NCBI GenBank assembly: GCA_947379975.1
Contig: CANCPF010000003.1
Coordinates: 1 to 64,000 of the forward strand
Direction of reading: 5' to 3'
Length of the DNA: 64,000 nt
Source of the DNA: Methylophilaceae bacterium
GTDB taxonomy: Bacteria > Pseudomonadota > Gammaproteobacteria > Burkholderiales > Methylophilaceae
A program made the translations under genes and the position numbers. A model generated the notes under the pieces. That model searched no databases, had not been told where the DNA came from, and was given only the letters and a program-made list of their open reading frames with translations. This document shows positions 24,691-33,250 of this stretch, piece by piece (the first letter of the stretch is position 1; every line of letters begins with the position of its first letter).

Positions 24691-24969
24691 CTAACAATGG
24701 TTCAGGTAAACCAAACGCTGATTCATGGTGATAGATGATCTGTGAGGCTGATTTTGGTACAGGAGGTAGCTGTAATAACCTTTTGCCTGTGTTGGTGTGC
24801 GGGTAAGATAGACCGGCGTGGCATTCGCTATAGATTGAAGTAAGCCTTTAATCTGTTGAATTTGATCGATTGAATGCAATTTATAGCTCACAGTGAAGTT
24901 GTTACTTGCTTTATAGCAGATAGGCAAATTTTGCCTGTCGAAACTACTAGCATCAATACGTACTAACAC
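24691..24969 (-). CDS. possible hypothetical protein
   Basis: A 92-codon frame with a GTG start and no clear ribosome binding site. Its product is mildly basic and has a plausible helix (SIDQIQQIKGLLQSIANA) but no recognisable motif. It shares direction with the 24380 gene, 47 bases away. It may be real or chance. Confidence 0.3.
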   Translation of the reverse strand: MLVRIDASSFDRQNLPICYKASNNFTVSYKLHSIDQIQQIKGLLQSIANATPVYLTRTPTQAKGYYSYLLYQNQPHRSSITMNQRLVYLNHC

Positions 24970-25088
24970 TTACAGCTAATTTTTTTATAGTATAAAAAGA
25001 CTTTTGGCGGTATTGAGGTCTCAAGCGGTAATAACTTTAAATTAGATTTGTGCTAATGATTTACTAATCATTAGTATTGGATTAATTA

Positions 25089-25694
25089 TCAGCTAATCAC
25101 ATTTTTTAGCTTTAAATAAGCCATCACTTGATCAACGCATTCATCCAGATTTTGTCCTTCTGTGTTAATTGAAAGTTCAGGATTCATTGGCGCTTCATAG
25201 CCGGAAGATATGCCAGTAAAGTCTTTTATAAGGCCTTTTCTTGCCTTAGCATAAAGCCCTTTTACATCTCTTTTTTCGCACATTTCGACACTACAGCAAC
25301 AATAGATTTCCACAAAACGATCGGGCTCAACCAAAGCTCTCACTCTATCCCTGTCTGTAGCATACGGTGATATAAAAGCCGTCAATGCAATCATGCCAGC
25401 TTCGGTGAATAACTTCGCCATTTCACCAATACGTCGAATATTTTCTATTCGGTCTTGTTGACTAAATTCCAAATCAACGCATAAACCGTGACGCACATTG
25501 TCGCCATCTAGAACAAAAGTTGCGCAATTGAGTTCAAACAATCTTCGTTCAACAGCATGTGCAATGGTAGATTTACCTGAACCAGAAAAACCTGTGAACC
25601 AGAGAATGACACTTTTGTGGCAATTGCGAGATTCACGCTCGACATGGCTTACAAGGGTGTTGTGCCAATGAATATTATTGTCTAAAACAGTCAT
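25089..25694 (-). CDS. cysC: adenylylsulfate (APS) kinase
   Basis: A 201-residue kinase that phosphorylates APS to PAPS, the activated sulfate donor for sulfotransferases. The P-loop is GFSGSGKST (about residues 34-42). DGDNVRHGL is the APS-binding segment, followed by ENIRRIGEMAKLFTEAGMIA and the lid region KGLYAKARKGLIKDFTGI. It is of standard length. No cysD/cysN or assimilatory genes lie beside it. Instead it stands divergent from a P450/carrier-protein operon and near a sulfotransferase, so it probably feeds sulfation. Confidence 0.96.
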   Translation of the reverse strand: MTVLDNNIHWHNTLVSHVERESRNCHKSVILWFTGFSGSGKSTIAHAVERRLFELNCATFVLDGDNVRHGLCVDLEFSQQDRIENIRRIGEMAKLFTEAGMIALTAFISPYATDRDRVRALVEPDRFVEIYCCCSVEMCEKRDVKGLYAKARKGLIKDFTGISSGYEAPMNPELSINTEGQNLDECVDQVMAYLKLKNVIS

Positions 25695-25889
25695 TATTTA
25701 TTTTTAAGTGCGTTAAGTGTAAATTGGTTTAATCATTTGACATTAATTACTTTTTTCGTGTTCTGAACCACTTGATTTAAATCGCTATAGTAACCTTCAT
25801 TATAGTGGGTAATGTCGTCTCTAATGGGCTTGGTAGATGTTTATGGCTTATATGTTACACTTATTCAGGAAAATAATAAGAGGAAAGTA

Positions 25890-26930
25890 ATGAGTTCGCT
25901 AATTCTCAAGCTAAGAGAAATCATCAATAACCCACATCAGTTGGATTCAACTAAAGAATGGATTCCTTTAGGTGATGAGGATAGTCCTTTTATACTGGTT
26001 TATGGCAAAGCTCTGTGTTTTTCAATTATTAAATCAACCGAGGTGGCACCAAGTAACTTATTGTCGTATTGGAAGACGATTACTAAAGCACCTGTAAATA
26101 GCTTCCCGGCAATGGAGGCTTATTTCAAATTGACTCCATTTTCACTCCATGGGCAGGAGCATTTTGTTTCTAGGCGTGCACTAGGTCCGTGCTATAAAAG
26201 AATAGAGAAGGAACTTCCTAATTGGATATCTGAGTTTTCAGAGAATTTTTTTCGAGCATACAAAAATAATGAAACTATAAGCACAAGTAGCTTAGTCGTG
26301 GACTATATTAATCAATTTAATAGAGAAATACTGGCGCATGAGCTCAGCATAGATTCCAATGATTTACCAGCGATGCCTGGTGAAATGGCGCATATGATTA
26401 CTACATATAAGCTCGTGGAGGCTTATGATCAGCGCTTACAAATTTTAGTTAACTTTATAGAAAAGACTTTAAATAATATTGGCTTAGATATGAGTGAAGC
26501 ATGGTCACTTGTTAGCATTACTGTTATGGGTACTGAGGGACTAGCTGGCGCATTATTATATGGTTTAGCCAATAAACCTAACAAAACCGATATTTGGCAG
26601 GCAGAAGATCTCGTTAATCTATCGTATCCCGTTACACTACTGGCGAGAGAGCCTCTTTGTGATCTAAATATCAATGGCCTATCTCTCAAAAAAGGCCAGC
26701 GATTATATGTATCGCCGGCCTTAGCTAGTATGCTGACTAATGTAAATGCTGATGAAACGCCAGACATCCCATTTGGCATGGGGGTGCATATTTGCCCTGG
26801 TAAACGTATATCATTGACAGTAATCAATGCTTTTTTTAATGCATGGTCTCATGCGGAAGCACTACACCCTCGAATCAGTAAAGTTAAATTTAGTCGAGAT
26901 TTTATATTGCGAGCAAAGGATATCACTTGA
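25890..26930 (+). CDS. divergent cytochrome P450
   Basis: A 346-residue protein, shorter than the usual 400. The haem-binding loop is intact: FGMGVHICPG with C302. The I-helix region reads VMGTEGLAGALLYGLANKP, and REPLCDLNINGLSLKKGQRL matches the strand after helix K. The K-helix E-x2-R motif appears lost: NLSYPV stands where E-L-L-R-Y is expected. It may be a peroxygenase-like or highly adapted enzyme. AGAGGAAAG lies 3 bases before the ATG at 25890; an upstream frame start at 25812 lacks this. It overlaps the carrier-protein gene by 4 bases, suggesting a carrier-bound substrate. Confidence 0.8.
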   Translation: MSSLILKLREIINNPHQLDSTKEWIPLGDEDSPFILVYGKALCFSIIKSTEVAPSNLLSYWKTITKAPVNSFPAMEAYFKLTPFSLHGQEHFVSRRALGPCYKRIEKELPNWISEFSENFFRAYKNNETISTSSLVVDYINQFNREILAHELSIDSNDLPAMPGEMAHMITTYKLVEAYDQRLQILVNFIEKTLNNIGLDMSEAWSLVSITVMGTEGLAGALLYGLANKPNKTDIWQAEDLVNLSYPVTLLAREPLCDLNINGLSLKKGQRLYVSPALASMLTNVNADETPDIPFGMGVHICPGKRISLTVINAFFNAWSHAEALHPRISKVKFSRDFILRAKDIT

Positions 26931-27181
26931 ACCAAGCCACCATTAGTGAAGATGTAAAAAAACAATTACTCGAAATTATCAAAGAAGCAACGCTTTCAGA
27001 AAGCGATCTAGAAGAGCTTTTGGCAAAAAGAATTATCGACTTAAACATCGACTCATTAGCCTTAATGCAAATTAATTTTGAGTTCGAAAGTCAGCATGCG
27101 CTACGCATAGATATTAATGATATTGATGGATCTACAACAATTAATCAGATGATCAACAAGCTCATCAGTATTGCAGACTAA
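26927..27181 (+). CDS. free-standing acyl/peptidyl carrier protein
   Basis: An 84-residue carrier protein of the ACP type. The phosphopantetheine attachment site is S43 within LNIDSLALMQINFEFE, the D-S-L core of the family, and helices surround it. The start is TTG at 26927, overlapping the P450 stop codon (TTGA), so translation is coupled. It differs clearly from housekeeping AcpP (no DELGADSLD sequence) and no fatty-acid genes lie nearby, so it likely serves a dedicated pathway. Confidence 0.88.
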   Translation: MNQATISEDVKKQLLEIIKEATLSESDLEELLAKRIIDLNIDSLALMQINFEFESQHALRIDINDIDGSTTINQMINKLISIAD

Positions 27182-27187
27182 TTTAAG

Positions 27188-28225
27188 ATGCCAAAATCAC
27201 ATTCTTTCAGTTCGCATCACGTCTTTGGTATACAGGCAGACAAAAGTATTACTGAGTATAGCTACAATGCTGAGTCAACCAGTCTTTTCGAAAAAACCAA
27301 TCTAAATATTTGGCAGCTTAAAAAGATTTTTACGTTATTTGCCTTGTATTTAAAATTTTGGGGATGCCAAAAACCTAGAAAAACTTCCAGAAAAGAATTG
27401 TTATTAGTATGGTCTTTACTGAAGACGTTGGATAATAAAGCCAGTTATCAAAGAAGAGATATTCAAACTGTTGCGATTATTCTTATGCAGCTTGGCCCAT
27501 CCTATTTTTTGAATAAATTACAGCAACATCTTGGCGAGTTCGGCTCAGCGCTTACCCCACAGTACAGAGATGTGGTTAAATTAATGAATTTTACTATTCA
27601 TCCACGTAATGAGCTTATCTTCCACGCATGCAATCCTGATATATACGTCTGGACACCTGCAAAAAATACGCCTACAGATAAAATGATTGTAGTATTCCTG
27701 ACGCGTAGCAACACACTCAACATGCCTAGACCATTGGCACATTTTATTTTATCTAGGCTCGGGGTATCAATTATGTACATAGCAAACCGCCCCAATATGA
27801 AGCCAAATGAGTTTTTAGTTGGACATGATATCAAACAGACCGCTACACTCATTACAAAAATAGCCAAACATTTGAATATACAAAAGCTATATGGGCTTGG
27901 CACATCTTATGGCGGTTTTAAAGCCTGTCAGCTTGCATCTTTGCTTGATTTTGAACGTGTGCTCAACTTTTCTGGAGCACGCAACGAGGATGATAATGCC
28001 AAAGACCTCGCGCCAACTATCATGGCGCCTGGTTATGATCACAACAAAATAATGTCGGTATTATCTGAGTCGGATCCAATAGATAAAAAAATTGTGGAAG
28101 CTTATGATAGAGATGGGTTTGTGACAATACGCTCTTGGCTAAAAACAAAATCCCATGGGTCATTTAGTGCGTCGTTTATTGAAGGTGAGTTAGATGCTCA
28201 TTTATCATGGCTACTTAATACTTAA
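27188..28225 (+). CDS. alpha/beta-hydrolase-like protein
   Basis: A 345-residue protein. The C-terminal 200 residues resemble an alpha/beta hydrolase: strand VVFLTRSNTL, nucleophile elbow GLGTSYGGFKAC with S240, and a late histidine in SHGSF. The N-terminal 120 residues are helical and lack a known match. It starts 6 bases after the carrier-protein gene. A thioesterase or acyltransferase acting on the carrier-bound product is the natural guess, but substrate and reaction are not shown by the sequence. Confidence 0.7.
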   Translation: MPKSHSFSSHHVFGIQADKSITEYSYNAESTSLFEKTNLNIWQLKKIFTLFALYLKFWGCQKPRKTSRKELLLVWSLLKTLDNKASYQRRDIQTVAIILMQLGPSYFLNKLQQHLGEFGSALTPQYRDVVKLMNFTIHPRNELIFHACNPDIYVWTPAKNTPTDKMIVVFLTRSNTLNMPRPLAHFILSRLGVSIMYIANRPNMKPNEFLVGHDIKQTATLITKIAKHLNIQKLYGLGTSYGGFKACQLASLLDFERVLNFSGARNEDDNAKDLAPTIMAPGYDHNKIMSVLSESDPIDKKIVEAYDRDGFVTIRSWLKTKSHGSFSASFIEGELDAHLSWLLNT

Positions 28226-28335
28226 GTTGTTGTATGAAAACAACAGGATGGCTGAAATAAAAAACACTATAGGTATGTGCCTATGCGGCTCACGCCATTA
28301 TTTGGTACAATCAAGCAAATTTTAAAGGAATTAAA

Positions 28336-29262
28336 ATGTTCAAGAAAACTATCATATCAGCAATTATAGTGTCGGCTTTTGCTACAACGGCATATGCAGA
28401 CGAAGCAAAGCAAGATGCTTTTGACACGTTCGTGTCAGGTGACATTGGCCAGACGCACTATTCGCCGGATGGCTTACCTAACATCAATTCGACTGACTTT
28501 AACTTAAGAGCAAGTGCTTCTTATACCGCTCCTAACAGTTTTGGCGGTCAAGTCGATGGTGTTTATTCAAAAAGAAGTCTTGGACGTGTAGACGTGTCTA
28601 CAGTTGATCTCGCTGGACACTTATTTTATCGTAACGAAAACTACTTGATCGGTGGTTTTGCACAATACCGTAACCCTGATTTCAACTACACTGGTCATGA
28701 CGTTTCAGGCGACCAATTTGTGGTGAATTGGTTGGCCGACAGCTTGATTTCAGAGCAGGTTTTTTGGGGTGCTGAAGGGCAAGTATTTTTAGGAGATGTT
28801 ACAGTTTACGGACAAGCAGGTAAACAAACATTTGTAAATCAACGTGATATTAGCGGTCAGAAGATATTAGATGATGGCTATTTTGCAAACATTAAAGCTA
28901 GATATTTTATTAATGATAATTGGAAAGTTGATGCCGGTTACGCTTATAACAAAAGTAATCTTACAGGAAGCTTGTTCCAGAACGCAAATTCAGCGGATCA
29001 ATATACGTTAAGTCTAGCTACCGAATATAGATTTACTGATAGTCCGGTAAGTCTATATGCCTTATACAACCATAACCAAGCTAGTTTTAGCAGCCTTAAT
29101 GTAGATTCAGATCAATTATTTGCTGGTATCAAAGTTAACTTTGGTAGTAGCTCACTTAAGAGCAGAGACCGTAGCGGTGCCAGTTTAGATCCACTTAGCC
29201 AAACAGCAACTGCAGCAGTGTTGTTAGGTAGCAGAGTAGCAAACGGATTAAATCCCAATTAA
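28336..29262 (+). CDS. porin-like outer-membrane beta-barrel protein
   Basis: A 308-residue protein with a signal peptide cleaved after TAYA (residue about 22). The mature part alternates hydrophobic and polar residues in strands typical of a barrel (FNLRASASYTAP, GYFANIKARYF, WKVDAGYAYN, YTLSLATEYRF, SLYALYNHNQ, LFAGIKVNFG). Unusually, about 45 polar residues follow the last aromatic strand, so the C-terminus is not the usual terminal Phe. It may be an outer-membrane channel for the pathway encoded upstream; it has its own 110-base leader. Confidence 0.8.
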   Translation: MFKKTIISAIIVSAFATTAYADEAKQDAFDTFVSGDIGQTHYSPDGLPNINSTDFNLRASASYTAPNSFGGQVDGVYSKRSLGRVDVSTVDLAGHLFYRNENYLIGGFAQYRNPDFNYTGHDVSGDQFVVNWLADSLISEQVFWGAEGQVFLGDVTVYGQAGKQTFVNQRDISGQKILDDGYFANIKARYFINDNWKVDAGYAYNKSNLTGSLFQNANSADQYTLSLATEYRFTDSPVSLYALYNHNQASFSSLNVDSDQLFAGIKVNFGSSSLKSRDRSGASLDPLSQTATAAVLLGSRVANGLNPN

Positions 29263-29310
29263 TCCGTTTGGTGTAAATACAAAAGCTACTAAACTTGGTA
29301 GCTTTTGTAT
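29241..29310. terminator. double hairpin between porin and sulfotransferase
   Basis: 29241-29251 (AAACGGATTAA) pairs with 29259-29269 across the porin stop codon. 29277-29289 (ATACAAAAGCTAC) pairs with 29298-29310. The second stem is 13 bp and suits a bidirectional terminator between two convergent genes, though the T run is short. Confidence 0.75.
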
Positions 29311-29332
29311 CGCATATAAATATTCAAATTAC

Positions 29333-30118
29333 TCATCCTAGTATCAAAGAATTAATGAAGTAACCAAATTTTTGGAAAATTTCATCTTTAATTTCTTTAT
29401 CTTGAGAATAACGACGCTCTAAAAAATCTACTTCGAAATAAACCGAGCTAATTGGAATATTAAATTGTCTTGAAATCTGATTCACATAATAGCTAGGATT
29501 AGCCACAAAATCTTCCATCTTTATCCTAATCCAGTCAGAAGGTGCTATTTTTTCAAAAAAAACTTCCCAATATCGAATTTGAGCTAGTAATATTTTATAG
29601 ATTTTTGATATGACAGCTTCGTTAATTACCTGAGTTTTTTTGGAAATACTCAATTCTAAATCACTGTCAAAGGGCCTGCCTGTAGAATAAAGCGCCACTA
29701 GACTCACTAATTGAGAAGCTCTATCGCTTCTTTCCAGATAAATATAACGTGCATTTTCGTTGCCGATAGATCGTTTTAAATAATAAAAGTCATAAGGAAA
29801 AACCTTCGCAGAAAATATACCATTTTTAACGCGATGTTTTAATAGTTTGTCCCCATAAGACTGAGCAGTATTCATGATTTCAGTAAAATTTGACGCAGTT
29901 TTTTTCGTCCAGCGCCCGTCAATTGCAGTGGCCATAACTGGGTGAAAGTATTCAGCTGGAATTCCCCATCCAGCTATACGCATATGATTTGCCAGTGCAT
30001 GGCCAGCCGTTCTAGGTGTAGTGCAAATAATGATTTTTTTAACAGGAAAGATTGTATTAACTTCAATGTTATCGAATTCTTTTGGTGAAAAATCGTATTG
30101 TGAAACTTTCAATATCAT
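29333..30118 (-). CDS. Stf0-type sulfotransferase
   Basis: A 261-residue sulfotransferase similar to the trehalose 2-sulfotransferase Stf0 family. The PAPS-binding loop is IIICTTPRTAGHALANHM near residue 30, followed by the family segment GIPAEYFHPV. ARYIYLERSDRASQLVSL holds the 3'-phosphate-binding Arg/Ser region, and QIRYWEVFFEKI and IKMEDFVANPSYYVNQI complete the fold. It would transfer sulfate from PAPS made by the nearby cysC product. The ATG at 30118 is preferred; a TTG at 30133 also opens the frame, and neither has a clear ribosome binding site. Confidence 0.87.
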   Translation of the reverse strand: MILKVSQYDFSPKEFDNIEVNTIFPVKKIIICTTPRTAGHALANHMRIAGWGIPAEYFHPVMATAIDGRWTKKTASNFTEIMNTAQSYGDKLLKHRVKNGIFSAKVFPYDFYYLKRSIGNENARYIYLERSDRASQLVSLVALYSTGRPFDSDLELSISKKTQVINEAVISKIYKILLAQIRYWEVFFEKIAPSDWIRIKMEDFVANPSYYVNQISRQFNIPISSVYFEVDFLERRYSQDKEIKDEIFQKFGYFINSLILG

Positions 30119-30133
30119 CCCCAGTGAATTCAA

Positions 30134-30448
30134 TCAGTCATATCAGCTAAAAATATATGGTATCACTATCTAAATATTGCCGCACACCATGCGCTAATCA
30201 TTTGACACACACTTTGTGATTTTTTTCTTGGGGCAACTCATTGCATAGAATAATATCGAGTTACGATTTGTATTACGTAATACCATAATGCTGAAATTAA
30301 GCTGGCGAAATTATTTAGTAAGACCATTCTAGATTGGATATGTAGTATTTTTAAACCTTATCGGCTGATGATGAAATTTTTCAAAGAAATGATACATAAT
30401 GTTAGATAATGATAGATTAAGTGACTAAATGCATGTCGAGACGACTCT
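30134..30448. other. intergenic region with a perfect palindrome
   Basis: No gene is seen between the divergent sulfotransferase and HD-GYP genes. 30270-30283 is a perfect 14-base palindrome, GTATTACGTAATAC, in otherwise AT-rich DNA. It could be an operator for either gene; no known regulator is assigned. Confidence 0.4.
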
Positions 30449-32035
30449 ATGATTAATATCTTTAAGGCCAGTAATTATCATGCGTCAGACAATTGGTCTT
30501 CAAGAGATCTTGTCAGAATTATTACCCTCGCAATACTTTATGTTTTATTCGGTAAATTAGCTTTTCTAGCAGAGTTCAAAGAGTCACTAGTCGTGCCAGT
30601 TTTCTTCGCGTCTGAAGGTTTGGCTTTGTCTTTTACTATCGTTTTTGGTCCGAGAATGGCGGTCGGTGTCTTTATCGGACAATTAATTTTTGCGTTAACG
30701 CTTAATTCCTCATGGCTTGTAGCGCTAGGCATTGCAACTGTTAATAGCCTTGAAGCATTAATGGCATTTTTTATTTTACGTAAATTAAAATTTGACCCTT
30801 CAATCAGGCATGTTAAAGATTACATTTATTTGTTAGTGCTGGTTTTATTCGTGTTACAACCGTTTAGTGCCTTGTTAAGTAATTTGGTGCTAATGAGTAG
30901 TGGGGGCTTGCTAGGTGGTAGCGGATTCTTCGTCTCTTCTATGAAGTCATGGTGGTTGGCTAATTGTATTGGGCAATTATTGTTCGCGCCATTTTTGATG
31001 ATGCTCATGACAAATGCCGAACCGCTAGCAAAACTTAAGATTAATGAATTATTACCAGCGATACTTTTTATCGCGTTAATTTTTTTAAAGTTCGAATACA
31101 ACTTTATTGAATTTCCTTTTGGCTTGATTGCGTCTGTGCCACTGTTAATTTGGTGTGCATACAGCAAAAAGTTAATGCTCATCAGCTTCGCTTTTTCTAT
31201 AAGTGTAGCTATTGCAACGCATGCTACCGTACAAGGATTAGGTCCATTTGTCGCTTATGGAGATGATGCTTATACCTTACTTAATTTATTCATTTTTGGG
31301 TATTTTTTTACGGCTCAATTTATGTGCACTCTTTTCATTGAACTTGAGCAAAAACGTGTTGTGGATCAAAAAAATGCTCAGCTAAGTGCTGATAGGGCTG
31401 AACATAGAGAGTCTCAATTGCTGAATACTTTAAATTCACTATCTCTTGCTAGAGATAATGAAACAGGCAATCATATTTTACGTACTCAGCATTACGTGAA
31501 AATTATTGCTGAACATTTAATGAATCGCAAAGAGTTTTCTGGTCTACTAACGCCCAAGAAAATTGAATTCTTATTTCATGCTGCGCCATTGCATGATTTG
31601 GGTAAGGTAGGTATTCCAGATGAAATTCTACTAAAGCCTGGACCACTGAGTGATGAAGAATGGCAGGTAATGAAAACGCACACTGTCATTGGGGAACGTG
31701 TTCTAAATTCTGTTAAATCTGTCATTCACGAAGACGATGATGTCATCGCAATTGCAAAAAATATTGCTATCGGACACCATGAAAAATGGGATGGATCTGG
31801 TTATCCGTATGGGTTATCTGGGATAGAAATCCCAATCGAAGCCAGAATTATGGCTGTCGCTGATATGTATGATGCATTATTAAGCAAGCGCATTTACAAA
31901 GCACAATGGACTCACGAGCAGGCTGTGGAGGAAGTTTCTAGTAGAAGTGGCACGCAATTTGACCCAGTGATAGTCGATGCGTTTCTTGCTGAAGTTGATA
32001 GTTTTAAAGCGATTGCAGAAAAATACAAAGACTAA
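30449..32035 (+). CDS. MASE1-HD-GYP cyclic-di-GMP phosphodiesterase
   Basis: A 528-residue protein. Residues about 15-300 form eight or so membrane helices of a MASE1 sensor (ASEGLALSFTIVFGPR, GVFIGQLIFALT). A short linker is followed by an HD-GYP domain with H382-D383 (HDLGKVGIPDEILLKPG), KTHTVIGERVL, the second metal site GHHEKWDGSGYPYG, and IMAVADMYDALLSKRIYK. The GYP triplet that marks c-di-GMP hydrolysis is intact. It is a stand-alone gene, probably sensing a small ligand or membrane state. Confidence 0.94.
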   Translation: MINIFKASNYHASDNWSSRDLVRIITLAILYVLFGKLAFLAEFKESLVVPVFFASEGLALSFTIVFGPRMAVGVFIGQLIFALTLNSSWLVALGIATVNSLEALMAFFILRKLKFDPSIRHVKDYIYLLVLVLFVLQPFSALLSNLVLMSSGGLLGGSGFFVSSMKSWWLANCIGQLLFAPFLMMLMTNAEPLAKLKINELLPAILFIALIFLKFEYNFIEFPFGLIASVPLLIWCAYSKKLMLISFAFSISVAIATHATVQGLGPFVAYGDDAYTLLNLFIFGYFFTAQFMCTLFIELEQKRVVDQKNAQLSADRAEHRESQLLNTLNSLSLARDNETGNHILRTQHYVKIIAEHLMNRKEFSGLLTPKKIEFLFHAAPLHDLGKVGIPDEILLKPGPLSDEEWQVMKTHTVIGERVLNSVKSVIHEDDDVIAIAKNIAIGHHEKWDGSGYPYGLSGIEIPIEARIMAVADMYDALLSKRIYKAQWTHEQAVEEVSSRSGTQFDPVIVDAFLAEVDSFKAIAEKYKD

Positions 32036-32072
32036 GCTAGCTGTTTACACTGGCGATTTTAAAAATATTTTA

Positions 32073-32459
32073 CTATTTTATTTCTTCAATAGTCCCAATA
32101 AATTTACCACCTAAATTTACCACCAAATTTTTACAGAATACTTTTCCAGTGAACTGACCTGTTTCTTTTATAACTAATTTATCAATGCAGTAAATTTCGG
32201 GTTCTAAACTTCCGGAGATATCAGCAGAGGTTACATTTACAATACCCTTAACTTTTCCTGATGGCGTTATTCTTAAATTTCTCGCATTTATTGTTCCGTT
32301 AAATATGCCATCAATAACCACATCACCAGTCGATTCAATATTGCCAGTCACAGTGGACAGTGCATTAATCAGCATAAATGAATCATTATTAGAATTAGAT
32401 TCAGTTACTAAAGAATTTGTTTCAGTATCATTACTATGACTTTTAAATAATGTTTTCAT
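32073..32459 (-). CDS. bactofilin
   Basis: A 128-residue bactofilin (DUF583), a cytoskeletal protein that polymerises into right-handed beta-helix filaments. The core is a series of short strands of the form GNIESTGDVVIDGIFNGTIN, NLRITPSGKVKGIV and TGQFTGKVFCKNLVV. The N-terminal 30 residues are polar and disordered, with the usual C-terminal short tail. The small gene upstream at 32481 may share its transcript. Confidence 0.9.
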   Translation of the reverse strand: MKTLFKSHSNDTETNSLVTESNSNNDSFMLINALSTVTGNIESTGDVVIDGIFNGTINARNLRITPSGKVKGIVNVTSADISGSLEPEIYCIDKLVIKETGQFTGKVFCKNLVVNLGGKFIGTIEEIK

Positions 32460-32480
32460 TTAATATAAATTCGTTTTTAA

Positions 32481-32708
32481 TTAGTTAACTTGCGTAAATT
32501 TTCTTGAAGAATTCACTAGATTGATTTGCATCACTTTATTTTTAGAAGTATTCACATGAAGTATGTGCTCTTTAATTGTTGCTTTAGTCATATTAGGAAT
32601 AAAGTAAGCTATGTTTTTCTTTAATAGGCAGTCATAAATAGTAACTTTTGAATTCCAACAATTTAATTCAACTAATTCCCATCTAACTTCTTTTAGGCTC
32701 ATGAACAA
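32481..32708 (-). CDS. hypothetical protein upstream of the bactofilin
   Basis: A 75-residue protein with no membrane segment. The middle part (KVTIYDCLLKKNIAYFIPN) looks like beta strands, and the tail has HILHVNTSKNKVMQI. A second ATG two codons in is an equally good start. It is 21 bases ahead of the bactofilin gene in the same direction. No family recognised. Confidence 0.5.
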   Translation of the reverse strand: MFMSLKEVRWELVELNCWNSKVTIYDCLLKKNIAYFIPNMTKATIKEHILHVNTSKNKVMQINLVNSSRKFTQVN

Positions 32709-32800
32709 ACCGCCTGTTTTTCCAAAAATATTATATTTATCAATTTTATCATTAATAATTGTATTTTAGTATTAATAATTATTGCATATGTATGAAAAAG

Positions 32801-32964
32801 TTGCTTTGAGCTGTCAATAAGAACGCCTCGGTCTATCATGGACTCTGTTGTTCGAGCATATACATCTGCATCAGATTTTTAGTAAAGCTTTTAGATATTG
32901 ATGATAGCCTTTGCTTACGGATTTGGACTTGCCATCCGCTTGCACGCTTTACTATTGATGCCAT
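32801..32964 (-). pseudogene. integrase N-terminal relic beside tRNA-Arg
   Basis: From the ATG at 32964 the minus strand reads MASIVKRASGWQVQIRKQR and SISKSFTK, the typical start of a tyrosine integrase. After a one-base frameshift it continues as SDADVYARTTESMIDRGVLI, the next family segment (E-x2-M-I-D-R-G-V). Similarity stops soon after, so only about 55 residues remain. GAGGCG precedes the start. It begins 89 bases past the 3' end of tRNA-Arg in the same direction, the usual arrangement for an integrated element, so it marks a decayed insertion. Confidence 0.75.
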
Positions 32965-33052
32965 TATTCGCCTCACTGTATCAAAAGTGTGTCACAAGGA
33001 GGGTTTTAAGGTCTTTCGGGAGAGCTGGATTAAGCTAACTCATTGAATTTTA

Positions 33053-33129
33053 TGGTGCGCCCGACAGGAGTCGAACCTGTGACCTTCGGCTTCGGAAGCC
33101 GACACTCTATCCAGCTGAGCTACGAGCGC
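33053..33129 (-). tRNA. tRNA-Arg (anticodon CCG)
   Basis: On the minus strand the acceptor stem GCGCTCG pairs with CGGGCGC (one G-T pair), and CCA is encoded. The anticodon stem TCGGC/GCCGA encloses TTCCGAA, giving anticodon CCG for CGG. The T arm is ACAGG-TTCGACT-CCTGT. An integrase relic follows its 3' end. Confidence 0.96.
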
Positions 33130-33250
33130 AATCATCTTTGCATTATAGCAAAGTGTGACATTTCATGTCTTGTTACCTTCGCGCGTTACCTTCGATTGAA
33201 AGTATAGGTATAATAGTTTTATAACAAATTATTTATGGGGATTTACTGTA

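Noticed and set aside
24300..33052. Calling the whole 24-33 kb segment a genomic island
   Set aside because: An integrase relic sits at one end, but I could not find a matching copy of the tRNA-Arg 3' end at the other, so the boundary is not supported.
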